A stretch of DNA of 34,684 nucleotides from Acidobacteriota bacterium (GCA_021787735.1 JAJYLL010000050.1:1-34684); one strand, 5' to 3'. Counted from the first letter of the stretch, positions 1 to 8,762 are shown. Numbers and translations: made by a program. Notes: generated by a model not told the origin, from the letters alone.

Positions 1-1
1 G

Positions 2-499
2 CGAGAGCTTGGCCCGGCACTCGACCTGGCCGCAAGTTACGACCGGAAAATTATCGTGGAAAAAGGCCTGGACGCGCGTGAAGTTGAATGCTCGGTGCTG
101 GGTAACGATCAGCCGGAGGCTTCCGTTCCGGGAGAGATTGTCTCTGTAAACGAATTCTACGATTACGAAGCGAAGTACGTGAAGGAAGGCTCAGAACTGG
201 TGATCCCGGCAAAGCTTTCCCGAGCCCAGACACGCCTTGTGCAAGACTTGGCTGTGCGTGCGTTCCGTGCCGTTGACTGCGCCGGCATGGCGCGCGTGGA
301 TTTCCTCCTTGACCGACCAAGCAGAAAACTTTATGTGAATGAAGTCAACACGATTCCCGGCTTTACGCCTATCAGCATGTATCCCAAAATGTGGGAGGCC
401 AGCGGCATTACCTATCCTGCATTGCTTGACCGTCTGATTGAGCTGGCGTTCGAACGCCACCGCGAAAAAGAACGTACGCGATACGATTACAAAAGCTGA
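2..499 (+). CDS. ddl: D-alanine--D-alanine ligase, 3' part only (gene cut by window start)
   Basis: C-terminal ATP-grasp part of a D-Ala-D-Ala ligase, the cytoplasmic enzyme that makes the D-Ala-D-Ala dipeptide for peptidoglycan using ATP. The frame is open from base 2, so the start codon and N-terminal domain lie outside the window. Visible family signatures are the VECSVLGN stretch, the Mg-binding aspartate in ARVDFLL, and the paired E and N ligands in [18 protein letters not shown], which end the active site. The last residues (ERTRYDYKS) are a short basic tail. The next gene is about 185 bases away behind its own promoter, so the two are probably not co-transcribed. The family assignment is secure; only the upstream extent is unknown. 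Confidence 0.93.
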   Translation, partial: RELGPALDLAASYDRKIIVEKGLDAREVECSVLGNDQPEASVPGEIVSVNEFYDYEAKYVKEGSELVIPAKLSRAQTRLVQDLAVRAFRAVDCAGMARVDFLLDRPSRKLYVNEVNTIPGFTPISMYPKMWEASGITYPALLDRLIELAFERHREKERTRYDYKS

Positions 500-626
500 C
501 GCCTCACGAAAGAAGCGGACTTTCAACCGTAGCGCTCAGTCCATCCCCCCGCAATATTCCCGGCACGCGGATGCAAAATTGAATCCGTGCCCAGGGGCCT
601 GTCGGTCCGAGACCTGGATCACTTCC

Positions 627-656
627 TTGACAGCCACTTCGCATCTGTGTTATTTA
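627..656 (+). promoter_or_regulatory. Sigma70-like promoter of the TetR efflux operon
   Basis: A perfect -35 TTGACA (627-632) is followed after 18 bases by TATTTA (651-656, 4 of 6 matches to the -10 consensus). It lies 28 bases before the TetR start codon and overlaps the palindrome at 653-674. Seen directly; promoter activity is inferred. Confidence 0.55.
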
Positions 657-674
657 ACTAACCATATAGTTAAA
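653..674 (+). promoter_or_regulatory. Candidate TetR operator palindrome
   Basis: Perfect inverted repeat with 8-base arms TTTAACTA (653-660) and TAGTTAAA (667-674) around a 6-base centre. It overlaps the -10 element and the expected transcription start of the TetR operon, the usual place for an autoregulatory TetR-family operator. The palindrome is read directly; the protein that binds it is inferred from position. Confidence 0.6.
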
Positions 675-684
675 AGGTTTTTTC

Positions 685-1329
685 ATGCCGAAAAACTTAC
701 CAGCGCGGCGTACGGCGGAAACCCGCGAAACCATTCTTCGCACCGCAGAGCATATCTTCGCCGAGCATGGCTTGGCGGGCGCCCGCATTGACGCCATCGC
801 CGCCGCCGCTGGTGTCAACAAGGCCCTTATTTATTACTACTTCAAGAGCAAGGATGCGTTGTACCTGGCAATCGTCGAACAACACATGAAGGAATTCTCC
901 CGCCAGGCGCTTGAACTTCTCTCGGGTGATGAAGGCGTAAAAGACAAGATCCTGCACTACGTGAGCATGCATTTTGATTTCATCGCAGCACGGAAGGATT
1001 ACCCCCGGCTCTTTCAGAGATTCATGATGGCCGGTGACCAGCCTTTCATGCAGATCCGGAAGAAATACTTTCTGCCGGTAGCAAGAAAATTCGGCATGGT
1101 GATTCAGCAGGGCGTCAGGAGCGGAGATATCTGGGCCTGCGATAGTACTCACACGGTCATCTCGCTGGGCGCGCTGACCGTTTTCTATTTTGCTGCCGCC
1201 CCTCTTCTGAAGGCTGCCGGAATCATTGAAGACCCATATCAAAAATCCCAGCTTGCCAAGAGAAAGATGGAAGTGTTGGGATTTGTTCAGCGAGCGCTTT
1301 TCAAAAATCGTGGAGCAGGCCGCAAATGA
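685..1329 (+). CDS. TetR-family transcriptional regulator of the adjacent ABC efflux operon
   Basis: A 214-residue DNA-binding repressor of the TetR/AcrR family. Residues about 10-56 form the classical N-terminal helix-turn-helix (TRETILRTAEHIFAEHG, then IDAIAAAAGVNKALIYYYFKSKDALY); the remainder is the helical ligand-binding and dimerisation domain. AAAGG about 7 bases upstream supports the ATG. The last codons overlap the next gene through ATGA, so regulator and HlyD gene are translationally coupled. The order TetR, HlyD, ABC ATPase, ABC-2 permease recalls the CecR (YbiH)-YbhGFSR efflux locus of Escherichia coli. The palindrome over its promoter suggests that it represses its own operon and is released by a substrate of the pump; the ligand cannot be told from the sequence. 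Confidence 0.9.
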   Translation: MPKNLPARRTAETRETILRTAEHIFAEHGLAGARIDAIAAAAGVNKALIYYYFKSKDALYLAIVEQHMKEFSRQALELLSGDEGVKDKILHYVSMHFDFIAARKDYPRLFQRFMMAGDQPFMQIRKKYFLPVARKFGMVIQQGVRSGDIWACDSTHTVISLGALTVFYFAAAPLLKAAGIIEDPYQKSQLAKRKMEVLGFVQRALFKNRGAGRK

Positions 1330-2381
1330 CGCGAAAACTGTTTGGCGTGATTCTCTTCTTGGTAGTTGTAGCAAGCGTAGCCGTCTACATCATCACGAGA
1401 CCGCCATCGAAAGGCATGATGCTCACCGGGCTGGTTGACGCCGACGAGGTGTCTGTCAGCTCGCAAATCACCGGCCAACTCCAGCAGGTGTTGGTAAGTG
1501 AGGGTGATTCTGTAAAGCAAGGGCAACTGCTGGCAACAATTGTCCCGCAGGAGCTCAAGGCAGACCAGGCCTTTTATGCTTCTTCCATGAAAAGCTCGAG
1601 CGCGCAGGTGGGCGCGGCACGCGCGACGCTGAAATTCCAGGAACTTCAGACGCGCGACCAGATCCACCAGGCGGAGGCCAACCTGTCTGCCACGGAAGCG
1701 GAGTTGAAGCAGGCACAGGCCAACCTGTCGCTGGCCCGGCAGAATTTTACGCGGACGGAGGGGTTGTTTAAGCAGCAGATTGTTTCACAGCAGCAGCAGG
1801 ACGAGGCGCAGGCCACTCTGCAGACTGCGCAGGCGAACGTGGAAGCCCTGGAAAAGCAGGTGCAGGCGGCCGGCGCGGCGGTGGCGCTTGCCCGCTCCAA
1901 CGCCGAACTGGTGACCATCCGCGAGCGCCAGCTTGTGGCCAATCAGCACCAATTTGCGGCGGCGCGTGCGCAAGACCTGGCGGCCCAGGCGCGCTTGGAC
2001 TATACGGAAATCCACTCACCGATCAACGGTCTGGTAGCGCTGCGGGCAGCGCTCACCGGCGAGGTGGTGAATCCTGCTCAGCCCATCGTTGTCCTTTACG
2101 ATCCTGATAAACTCTGGGTGCGGGCGGACGTGCCGGAAACGGACATTCATTTGATTCGCATTGGCGAGAAGTTACCCGTGCGCTTCCCGGGAGGCTTGGA
2201 GCGCACCGGCACCGTCTATTTTCGCGGGGTGGACGCCGAATACGCAACGCAGCGCGATGTCAGCCGCACGAAGCGCGACATCAAGACTTTTCAGATCCGA
2301 TTGCACGTTGATAACCAGGACCGCAGACTCGCGCCAGGACTGACGGCCTATGTGACGGTGCCGATCAACGATGGGCAGTAG
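1326..2381 (+). CDS. HlyD/YbhG-family periplasmic adaptor (membrane fusion) protein
   Basis: A 351-residue membrane fusion protein. Residues about 5-22 are a single N-terminal transmembrane anchor. The first half of a biotinyl-lipoyl-like domain follows (DEVSVSSQITGQLQQVLVSE, then GDSVKQGQLLATI). Residues about 85-200 form a long Ala/Gln/Glu-rich coiled-coil hairpin. The second lipoyl half is LDYTEIHSPINGLVALRA, and a beta-barrel region ends in APGLTAYVTVPI. Such proteins bridge an inner-membrane ABC pump to an outer-membrane channel. The ATG overlaps the TetR stop by four bases, and the ATPase gene follows 53 bases later. No outer-membrane TolC-like partner is encoded in this window. The family call is firm; the cargo is unknown. 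Confidence 0.92.
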   Translation: MTRKLFGVILFLVVVASVAVYIITRPPSKGMMLTGLVDADEVSVSSQITGQLQQVLVSEGDSVKQGQLLATIVPQELKADQAFYASSMKSSSAQVGAARATLKFQELQTRDQIHQAEANLSATEAELKQAQANLSLARQNFTRTEGLFKQQIVSQQQQDEAQATLQTAQANVEALEKQVQAAGAAVALARSNAELVTIRERQLVANQHQFAAARAQDLAAQARLDYTEIHSPINGLVALRAALTGEVVNPAQPIVVLYDPDKLWVRADVPETDIHLIRIGEKLPVRFPGGLERTGTVYFRGVDAEYATQRDVSRTKRDIKTFQIRLHVDNQDRRLAPGLTAYVTVPINDGQ

Positions 2382-2434
2382 AAACAGCCTCCAGGGGCGC
2401 CCACTCACTCCAGCGGATATTAAGGAATAGCAGA

Positions 2435-3418
2435 ATGGTAGCAATCGAGGTGGAAAAGCTGACGAAGCGCTTTAACGAATTTACGGCCGTTGATGCGCTC
2501 AGCTTCAGCGTGCAGGAAGGCGAGATATTCGGCCTGCTGGGGCCGAACGGCGCCGGCAAATCCACACTGATTCGCATGCTGACCACTCTGATTCCGCCCA
2601 CCGAGGGAACGGCGTTGGTCAACGGTTTTGACGTGGTCCAGCAGCAGAACGAGGTGCGGCACTGCATTGGTGTGATTCCACAGGCGATGACTTCAGACCT
2701 GGACCTGAGCGCAGAGGAAAACCTGAACATCTTTGCCAAGCTTTATGGAGTACCCCGTAGCCGGCGCTCACATATCATCATTGAATTACTGCAAGCTGTG
2801 GAACTGGAAAAATGGGCCAAGCACCCCGTCAAACACCTCTCCGGAGGAATGCGACGCAGGCTTGAAATCGCGCGCGGCCTGGTGCACGAGCCCAAAATCT
2901 TCTTTCTAGACGAACCGACCACGGGTCTCGATCCCACTTCGCGGATCGCAGTGTGGGAAATGCTAGTGAACATCAAGAAACAGCGCAACCTGACCATCCT
3001 GCTGACCACGCATTACATGGATGAAGCCGACCGCCTGTGCAACCACATCGCAATTGTTGACCACGGAAAGCTGGTGGCACTGGATTCACCGATGAAGCTA
3101 AAAGCGTCGATTCCGGCGGCAAGTTTTCTGGAAGTCAGTTTCTCGGCGCTACCTGCAGGCTGGCTGGAAACATTGCAGCATCTCCCGTATGTTGAAAGCG
3201 TCATAGTACACGACCACATTTATCGCATCGCTTCGCACAACGGTCCTCGAACCACCGTCGAACTGATGGAAGCGGCGCGGCACGCGGGAATTGAAATATC
3301 GTCACTTTCGGTGCAGAGCACCACGCTGGACGATGTCTTTACGCATTACACCGGAAGGCAGTTGCGCGACGCGTTGCAGGAACACTCTTACGTAACGAGC
3401 CTGATGCCTCCGCGATAG
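2435..3418 (+). CDS. ABC transporter ATP-binding protein (DrrA/YbhF-like)
   Basis: A 327-residue ATPase subunit of an ABC-2 type exporter. Visible motifs are Walker A GPNGAGKST (about residues 36-44), Q-loop IPQ, signature LSGGMRRR, Walker B IFFLDEPTTGLDP and H-loop TTHYMDEAD. The C-terminal ~90 residues form the accessory domain usual in DrrA/CcmA-like ATPases. AAGGA eight bases before the ATG is a good ribosome-binding site. The permease gene follows 30 bases downstream and the HlyD adaptor precedes, so this is the energy-supplying subunit of one tripartite efflux system. Unlike E. coli YbhF it has a single nucleotide-binding domain and so must work as a homodimer. Confidence 0.95.
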   Translation: MVAIEVEKLTKRFNEFTAVDALSFSVQEGEIFGLLGPNGAGKSTLIRMLTTLIPPTEGTALVNGFDVVQQQNEVRHCIGVIPQAMTSDLDLSAEENLNIFAKLYGVPRSRRSHIIIELLQAVELEKWAKHPVKHLSGGMRRRLEIARGLVHEPKIFFLDEPTTGLDPTSRIAVWEMLVNIKKQRNLTILLTTHYMDEADRLCNHIAIVDHGKLVALDSPMKLKASIPAASFLEVSFSALPAGWLETLQHLPYVESVIVHDHIYRIASHNGPRTTVELMEAARHAGIEISSLSVQSTTLDDVFTHYTGRQLRDALQEHSYVTSLMPPR

Positions 3419-3448
3419 CGGAGATTTCGAGGCCGGGCCAGGTTAAGC

Positions 3449-4561
3449 ATGAATCGCATTGCAGCCCTCATTGAACGTGACCTGTTGAAGTTTTTCCGCA
3501 GTCCGACGCTGATGATGGTGTCGCTGATTTTCCCGCTGGTACAGCTGGTAGTGCTGGGCTACGCCTTTGGCGGAAAGATCAAGAACCTGAAAGTGGGCGT
3601 GGTGAATCAGGACCATGGTCTCCAAACGGTCCGCCTGCGCGAAATGTTCGGGGCCATTGCCGCAAACGCACGGACATTCGTCACAGTCAACTACAACGAT
3701 CCCCAACATGCGCTTACAGACCTGAAGGAAGGTCGCATCAACGCGCTGTTGGAGATCCCGCCCGACTTCTCGCGAAACGTCCTTGAGCAACACGCTCCGC
3801 AGATTGCGCTGGTGGAGGACAACACGGACAACTTTGTAACCAGCGCTCTCGAAGGCGTCTTCACCGGACTGATCAACACCTATAACCAGCCCCGAGTCCA
3901 ACCTCGCGTGCCGGGAGCCGCCACGCTGCAGGTGGTCGAACTGTACCCCTATGTTCCTTACATCCAGTACCTCCTGGCCGGATCGGTTGTGCTTGCCATT
4001 TTTGTTTCCGCCATGATCGGCGGCGGCATCATCTTCATCGATGACAAGGCGCGGGGCCTGCACGAGGGGTATCTGGTTACGCCCATCTCGAAGTTTGAGC
4101 TGATCATGGGATTCACTCTTTCCGGAGCAAGCAAGGCCATCCTGGCGGGGCTGGTTCTGAGCACGCTCGGAGCGCTCCTTGCCGGCATCCCTCATCCCTT
4201 TGACCCGTTGCGCATCGTGCGCCTTATTGTCGTCATCGTCGTCAGTTCGATGGCGCTGATCAGCATGATGTTTCTGATGATGGTGCGCATCAGCGACCCG
4301 TTGGTTCCGCGGGCCATCTTCGGCGTCCTTAACACCCTGCTCTTTTTCCCCAGCGGCGCCGTTTATCCCATCAACGCGTTTCCACCGTGGATGAAAGCCA
4401 TCACCGTTGTCGATCCGTTCACTTACGCCGTCCACGCTTTCAAAACACTTTTCCTCAAGAACACCAATTTTGCCGCAATCTCCTTCGACCTGTTCTATCT
4501 CACCGCCTTTACCGTTATCATGATGACCTGCGCTACGCTGCTCTTCCGGCGAACGCTGTAA
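3449..4561 (+). CDS. ABC-2 type exporter permease (YbhS/YbhR-like)
   Basis: A 370-residue inner-membrane subunit of the efflux pump. It has one transmembrane helix near residues 20-40 (LMMVSLIFPLVQLVVLGYAF), a large extracytoplasmic domain to about residue 165, then five hydrophobic segments, the layout of the YhgE/Pip-ABC-2 permease family. It starts 30 bases after the ATPase gene, with AGG eight bases before the ATG. It is the last gene of the TetR operon: the next gene has its own strong promoter. YbhS and YbhR are two permeases in E. coli; here only one is present, so a homodimeric channel is likely. Confidence 0.93.
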   Translation: MNRIAALIERDLLKFFRSPTLMMVSLIFPLVQLVVLGYAFGGKIKNLKVGVVNQDHGLQTVRLREMFGAIAANARTFVTVNYNDPQHALTDLKEGRINALLEIPPDFSRNVLEQHAPQIALVEDNTDNFVTSALEGVFTGLINTYNQPRVQPRVPGAATLQVVELYPYVPYIQYLLAGSVVLAIFVSAMIGGGIIFIDDKARGLHEGYLVTPISKFELIMGFTLSGASKAILAGLVLSTLGALLAGIPHPFDPLRIVRLIVVIVVSSMALISMMFLMMVRISDPLVPRAIFGVLNTLLFFPSGAVYPINAFPPWMKAITVVDPFTYAVHAFKTLFLKNTNFAAISFDLFYLTAFTVIMMTCATLLFRRTL

Positions 4562-4627
4562 GGTGGCACTGATTACCCGCAACTCGCACCAACAGCCCTT
4601 CTTGGTCTGCCAGGGTGTTCGGGCGCG

Positions 4628-4655
4628 TTGACGGCGCTGCGAGATGCGCTAGAAT
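4628..4655 (+). promoter_or_regulatory. Strong sigma70-like promoter of mqnA-mqnC
   Basis: TTGACG (4628-4633, 5 of 6) and TAGAAT (4650-4655, 5 of 6) are separated by 16 bases, ending 20 bases before the mqnA ATG. The implied transcript has a very short leader, and no clear Shine-Dalgarno sequence is visible before mqnA. Confidence 0.6.
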
Positions 4656-4675
4656 AAATTGCTTACGGCGATCAC

Positions 4676-5476
4676 ATGGAAATCACTACGCGACCCAGGG
4701 TTTCGGTTGTCAAATACCTGAACACTGTCCCATTGATCTGGGGCATGCTGAAAGGCGCCCAGCAGGGAAAGTACGATCTCGACTTCACCACGCCGGCAAA
4801 ATGCGCGGACGACCTGGCCCTGCGTCAAGCTGCAGTAGGCATCGTGCCCTCCATCGAATACCAGCGCACGGACCGGCTGCGTGTTGTGCCGGGGTGTTCG
4901 ATCGCGTCCAAAGGAATCGTCAAAAGCGTCCTCCTGTTGAGCAAGGTGCCCATCGAGCAGGTGGAGACTGTGGCGCTCGATAATTCATCGCGCACCTCGG
5001 CGGCGCTGGTTCAGGTGCTGTTGCAAAAATTCTATTCGCGGCCTCTCGTTACGGAGCCGGCAGATCCGCAACCGCAGAAGATGTTGCAGCAGGCCGATGC
5101 CGCATTGCTGATCGGCGATCCGGCGCTGGCCTTTGATGGCATCGGCATAATGGTGTACGATCTTGCCGCTGAGTGGAAGAAATTTACGGGACTGCCTTTT
5201 GTGTTTGCGGTCTGGGCCGGGGACGAAGGCGCCGACCTCAGCAGCATTAGCGCAGACTTTCAGGCTTCCAGGGACTACGGCCTCGCGCACGTCGACGACA
5301 TCGCCAGCGAGTACGCACCCAGGCTGGGACTGACGCGTGAGGCGGTGAAGGTTTACCTGAAAGAGAATATTGATTATTCTTTGGATGAAGAAAACCGCAA
5401 AGGCTTACAGCTCTTTTACAGCCTTGCGCACGAGGTCGGCGTCATCCCTGCGAAAAAAGAGATTCTGTTCGTCTAA
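4676..5476 (+). CDS. mqnA: Chorismate dehydratase of the futalosine menaquinone pathway
   Basis: A 266-residue MqnA-type protein. MqnA removes water from chorismate to give 3-[(1-carboxyvinyl)oxy]benzoate, the first committed step of menaquinone synthesis through futalosine. The fold is that of a periplasmic-binding-protein-like enzyme, here cytoplasmic with no signal peptide. Characteristic segments are VVKYLNTVPLIWGML near the N-terminus, the VGIVPSIEYQR strand, the SRTSAALVQVLLQ helix and ADAALLIGDPAL, followed by GLPFVFAVWAG. MqnD is a related family, but the pairing with MqnC 63 bases downstream and the N-terminal motif favour MqnA. The other pathway genes (mqnB, mqnD, mqnE) are not in this window. 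Confidence 0.85.
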   Translation: MEITTRPRVSVVKYLNTVPLIWGMLKGAQQGKYDLDFTTPAKCADDLALRQAAVGIVPSIEYQRTDRLRVVPGCSIASKGIVKSVLLLSKVPIEQVETVALDNSSRTSAALVQVLLQKFYSRPLVTEPADPQPQKMLQQADAALLIGDPALAFDGIGIMVYDLAAEWKKFTGLPFVFAVWAGDEGADLSSISADFQASRDYGLAHVDDIASEYAPRLGLTREAVKVYLKENIDYSLDEENRKGLQLFYSLAHEVGVIPAKKEILFV

Positions 5477-5539
5477 AACAGGCGTGGTTCGAATCCCTGA
5501 AATCGCTGCGAGCGGGTGGTTTCGCCAGCAGGAAAAAGA

Positions 5540-6577
5540 ATGAGTTTAACAGCGGCACAGGCCCTCGAAATGTTACGCTCCGACGATCTGATCGGTGTTG
5601 GCATGGAAGCTGACGCGTTGCGCAAAAAGCTCCATCCGGGCAATATTGTTTCCTATCAGATTGACCGCAACATCAATTACACCAATATCTGCACAGAGTA
5701 CTGCTCTTTCTGCGCGTTTTACCGGCCCGTGGGCTCACCGGAAGGATACGTCCTGCCGCTCGAAACCATTTACCAGAAGATTGAGGAGACGATTGCGCTG
5801 GGCGGCACCGGCGTCCTGATGCAGGGCGGCCTGCATCCCGACCTGAATATCGATTACTACGAGAACCTCCTTTCCAGCATCAAGCGCCGTTACCCCCAGG
5901 TTCATCTGCACTGCCTTTCGGCCCCCGAAGTTCTGAACATCGCCGAGATTTGCGGGTTGACGGTCCGCGACACGCTGATGCGCTTGATGGATGCGGGACT
6001 AGATTCCATCCCCGGCGCGGGCGCGGAAATCCTGGATGACGAAGTGCGGCAACGGATCGCGCGCCTGAAATGCAGCACCGAAGAATGGCTTTCCGTCCAC
6101 CGTGAGGCGCACAAGCTGGGCATGCGCACGACTGCCACCATGATGTTCGGCTGCGGAGAAACCTTTCAACATCGTATTGCGCACCTGGAGCGCATTCGCC
6201 GGCTCCAGGAAGAAACCGGCGGCTTCACTGCATTTATTCCGTGGTTCTTCCAGCGCGAGAACACCTCACTCGGGCGCTTCATCAAGGAAGAAGTGACAGC
6301 GGTGGAATACCTGAAAACCCTGGCGGTCAGCCGCCTGTATCTGGACAACATGCTGAACGTTCAGGCGTCCTGGCTGACTCCCGGCCACAAGGTTTGCCAG
6401 GTTGCCCTGCGCTTTGGCGGAAATGATGTTGGAAGCATGCTGATAGAAGAAAATGTTGTCTCCGCTGCGGGATGCGGGCGTACCTCTTCCGAGGAACAAC
6501 TTCGTCGGATGATTCGTGACGCCGGTTTTCGCCCCGTCAAGCGTGACACGCTTTATCGCAATTATTTCCTGAATTAG
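5540..6577 (+). CDS. mqnC: Cyclic dehypoxanthinyl futalosine synthase (radical SAM)
   Basis: A 345-residue radical SAM enzyme that cyclises dehypoxanthinyl futalosine in the menaquinone pathway. The [4Fe-4S] motif is CTEYCSFC (CxxxCxxC) in the segment NYTNICTEYCSFCAFYR. Further MqnC-like features are GVLMQGGLHPDL, LDSIPGAGAEILDDEVR and the C-terminal GGNDVGSMLIEENVVSAAG. I chose the ATG at 5540 because AGGA stands six bases upstream; a GTG at 5516 would add eight residues but has no such site. It lies directly downstream of mqnA and shares its promoter. MqnE is the closest alternative, but the SIPGAGAEIL segment and length fit MqnC better. Confidence 0.9.
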   Translation: MSLTAAQALEMLRSDDLIGVGMEADALRKKLHPGNIVSYQIDRNINYTNICTEYCSFCAFYRPVGSPEGYVLPLETIYQKIEETIALGGTGVLMQGGLHPDLNIDYYENLLSSIKRRYPQVHLHCLSAPEVLNIAEICGLTVRDTLMRLMDAGLDSIPGAGAEILDDEVRQRIARLKCSTEEWLSVHREAHKLGMRTTATMMFGCGETFQHRIAHLERIRRLQEETGGFTAFIPWFFQRENTSLGRFIKEEVTAVEYLKTLAVSRLYLDNMLNVQASWLTPGHKVCQVALRFGGNDVGSMLIEENVVSAAGCGRTSSEEQLRRMIRDAGFRPVKRDTLYRNYFLN

Positions 6578-6625
6578 GACAGCCTCGCGAACGGCCAACC
6601 GGGTGCTGCCTGCGGCTCTACGCTG

Positions 6626-7594
6626 ATGACCGAGCTTCGATGGAATCCGACGGTGCGTGAATGGGTCTCCACCGCATCACATCGCCAGAACAGACCCCAG
6701 ATGCCACGCGACTGGTGCCCTTTCTGTCCGGGATCAGGCCGCGTGCCGGACAATTACGACGTCTACATCTATCCCAACGATTTTGCCGCCTTCACGATTC
6801 CCGCCCAGCCTCCGGCCATCGCTGGTGACGATTTCTATCGCGTCAGGCCATCACACGGCAAATGCGACGTGGTGCTTTACCACCCTGACCACAACACCTC
6901 CGTCCCGCAGATCCCTGTGGAGCACCTGACGCGGCTGGTGAAAACCTGGCGGAAGAGGTTCGAGGAACTTAAGGCAACACCCGGGATTCAGTACGTACTG
7001 ATTTTTGAGAACAAGGGTGAAGTGATCGGGGTCACCATGCCCCACCCCCACGGGCAGATTTATTCCCTGCCGCTGATTCCGCCTATTATCAAAAAGGAAC
7101 TTGCCGCCGCACGCGCCCACTTTCGAAGCCATGACCGTTGCCTGTTCTGCGACATCCTCCAGAAGGAGCGCAAACAGAAGCTGCGGATCGTGGCGGAGAA
7201 CCACGCATTCACGGCTTTTATTCCTTTCTACGCGCGCTGGCCCTATGAAGTACACGTTTATCCCCGGCGACACATAGCGGCGCTCGATGAGTTCAAGCCC
7301 TCAGAGGAAAAGTCTTTGGCGGAAATGTTGAAGTGGGTGACCTTGAAGTACGACAACCTATTCCGCATGTCGTTCCCGTATATGATGCTGCTGCACCAGG
7401 CGCCTGTGCGAAGCCGGTACCCGTATTACCATTTCCACATTGAGTTTTACCCGCCGCACCGCAGCAAGGAGAAACTGAAGTACCTTGCCAGCGTGGAAAC
7501 AGGCGCCGGAACGTTTCTGAATGATTCACTGGCCGAGGAAAAGGCGAACGAGTTGCGCAAGGTAACACCGAAAACACTTCATGAAGTTGGCTGA
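6626..7594 (+). CDS. galT: Galactose-1-phosphate uridylyltransferase
   Basis: A 322-residue HIT-superfamily enzyme of the Leloir pathway, exchanging UMP between UDP-glucose and galactose-1-phosphate. The catalytic HPHGQ motif is at residues 140-144 (the second histidine carries the uridylyl group). A CPFC pair at 31-34 and a CLFC pair near residue 170 look like metal-binding sites, and a second conserved histidine pattern is YPYYHFHIEFYPP near the end. Slightly shorter than E. coli GalT (348 residues). The Shine-Dalgarno sequence is weak. galK follows directly, so the two form a galactose operon; galE and galM are not nearby. Confidence 0.93.
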   Translation: MTELRWNPTVREWVSTASHRQNRPQMPRDWCPFCPGSGRVPDNYDVYIYPNDFAAFTIPAQPPAIAGDDFYRVRPSHGKCDVVLYHPDHNTSVPQIPVEHLTRLVKTWRKRFEELKATPGIQYVLIFENKGEVIGVTMPHPHGQIYSLPLIPPIIKKELAAARAHFRSHDRCLFCDILQKERKQKLRIVAENHAFTAFIPFYARWPYEVHVYPRRHIAALDEFKPSEEKSLAEMLKWVTLKYDNLFRMSFPYMMLLHQAPVRSRYPYYHFHIEFYPPHRSKEKLKYLASVETGAGTFLNDSLAEEKANELRKVTPKTLHEVG

Positions 7595-7607
7595 TTGTAC
7601 AGAGCCC

Positions 7608-7613
7608 AGGAAG
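7608..7613 (+). promoter_or_regulatory. Ribosome-binding site deciding the galK start
   Basis: AGGAAG six bases before ATG 7620. It favours that codon over an ATG at 7581 that would overlap galT by 14 bases and add 13 residues with no family counterpart. Confidence 0.6.
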
Positions 7614-7619
7614 CACACC

Positions 7620-8762
7620 ATGATAAAGCAATCCTTTCGGAAGATTTACGGAACTCCACCTGAAGTTATTGCCCGCTCGCCGGGGCGCGTAAACCTGATC
7701 GGGGAGCACACGGATTATAACGACGGCTATGTGCTTCCAGCGGCGATAGACCGCACAATCGAATTTGGCGCCCGCCGCCGCAGTGACAATTTTATTCACG
7801 CATACTCAATCGACTTTCAGGACGAGGTCGAGTTCAGTCTGGACGCGATTGAAAAGGACAACCATCACTCCTGGAGCAATTACCTGCGCGGCGTGTTCAG
7901 GTTTCTGCAGGAAGGTGGTCACCGGCTGGCGGGCGCGGATGTCGCATTTGGCGGGAACGTTCCGCGCGAAGCAGGGCTCAGCTCTTCGGCAGCGGTTGAA
8001 GTGGGCGCGGTGGCGCTGGCCATGAAGCTGTTCGAAATCGAACTCGATCCGGTGGAAGCCATCCGGCTGGCGAGGCGTGCCGAGAATGAGTTTGTCAATG
8101 TGCCTTGCGGAATCATGGACCAGTTTGCCTGCGCGCTGGGTAAGCGCAACCGCGCGCTGTTCCTCGATTGCCGCGACCTTTCTTACCGCTATGTCCCCCT
8201 GTCGGGTCGCGTCAAGATCGTGGTCTGCTATTCGGGTGTCCGGCGGGCGCTGGCCGCTTCAGAGTACGAAATCCGCCTGAATCAATGCCGCCAGGCCGTG
8301 GCACAAATTGGAACCACAGGGCTGGCGGTCAAGTCGTTGCGCGAGATTGACCTGACAGACTTGGAAGTCGCAAGCCCCAGCCTGAGCGAGATTCTGCTGA
8401 AGCGAGCACGCCATGTGGTAAGCGAAAACGGCCGCGTGCTGAAAGCCGTTAAGGATCTGGAGCGCGGTGATCTGGAAAGCTTCGGCAGGCTGATGATCGC
8501 TTCACATGAGAGCCTGCGCGACGACTACGAGGTAAGTTGTAGGGAACTCGACGTTCTGGTGGAACTGGCGCTCAAGCAGCAGGGCGTCCTGGGCGCGCGG
8601 ATGACCGGAGCGGGATTCGGCGGATGCACCGTCAACATGGTCCTCGCCGACGCCGCAGAACCGTTCGCGGAGGCGGTGAGTGAAGACTACAAGAAGGCAA
8701 CAGGGCTCAACGCGGAAGTCTATGTCTGCGAGGCTTCTAACGGGGCTCTGGTCGCCGACTGA
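7620..8762 (+). CDS. galK: Galactokinase
   Basis: A 380-residue GHMP kinase that phosphorylates galactose at C1 with ATP, making the substrate of the adjacent galT product. All three family motifs are present: SPGRVNLIGEHTDYNDGYVLP near the N-terminus (galactokinase signature), the phosphate-binding loop REAGLSSSAAVEVGA, and TGAGFGGCTVNMV near the C-terminus. NEFVNVPCGIMDQFACALG carries the catalytic aspartate of the family. The start at 7620 makes the protein begin MIKQSFRKIYG, as galactokinases usually do, and has a proper ribosome-binding site. The 3' end overlaps the convergent gene at 8720-9427 by 43 bases. Confidence 0.95.
   Translation: MIKQSFRKIYGTPPEVIARSPGRVNLIGEHTDYNDGYVLPAAIDRTIEFGARRRSDNFIHAYSIDFQDEVEFSLDAIEKDNHHSWSNYLRGVFRFLQEGGHRLAGADVAFGGNVPREAGLSSSAAVEVGAVALAMKLFEIELDPVEAIRLARRAENEFVNVPCGIMDQFACALGKRNRALFLDCRDLSYRYVPLSGRVKIVVCYSGVRRALAASEYEIRLNQCRQAVAQIGTTGLAVKSLREIDLTDLEVASPSLSEILLKRARHVVSENGRVLKAVKDLERGDLESFGRLMIASHESLRDDYEVSCRELDVLVELALKQQGVLGARMTGAGFGGCTVNMVLADAAEPFAEAVSEDYKKATGLNAEVYVCEASNGALVAD

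Noticed and set aside
3443..4582. Long (379-codon) minus-strand frame opposite the ABC-2 permease
   Set aside because: Composition is His/Asp/Gln-rich antisense of a membrane protein, with no family motif; the plus-strand permease is clear.
5477..5510. GTGGTTCGAATCCC between mqnA and mqnC resembles a tRNA T-arm
   Set aside because: The stem pairs poorly, there is no acceptor, D or anticodon arm, and the upstream 60 bases are the end of mqnA.
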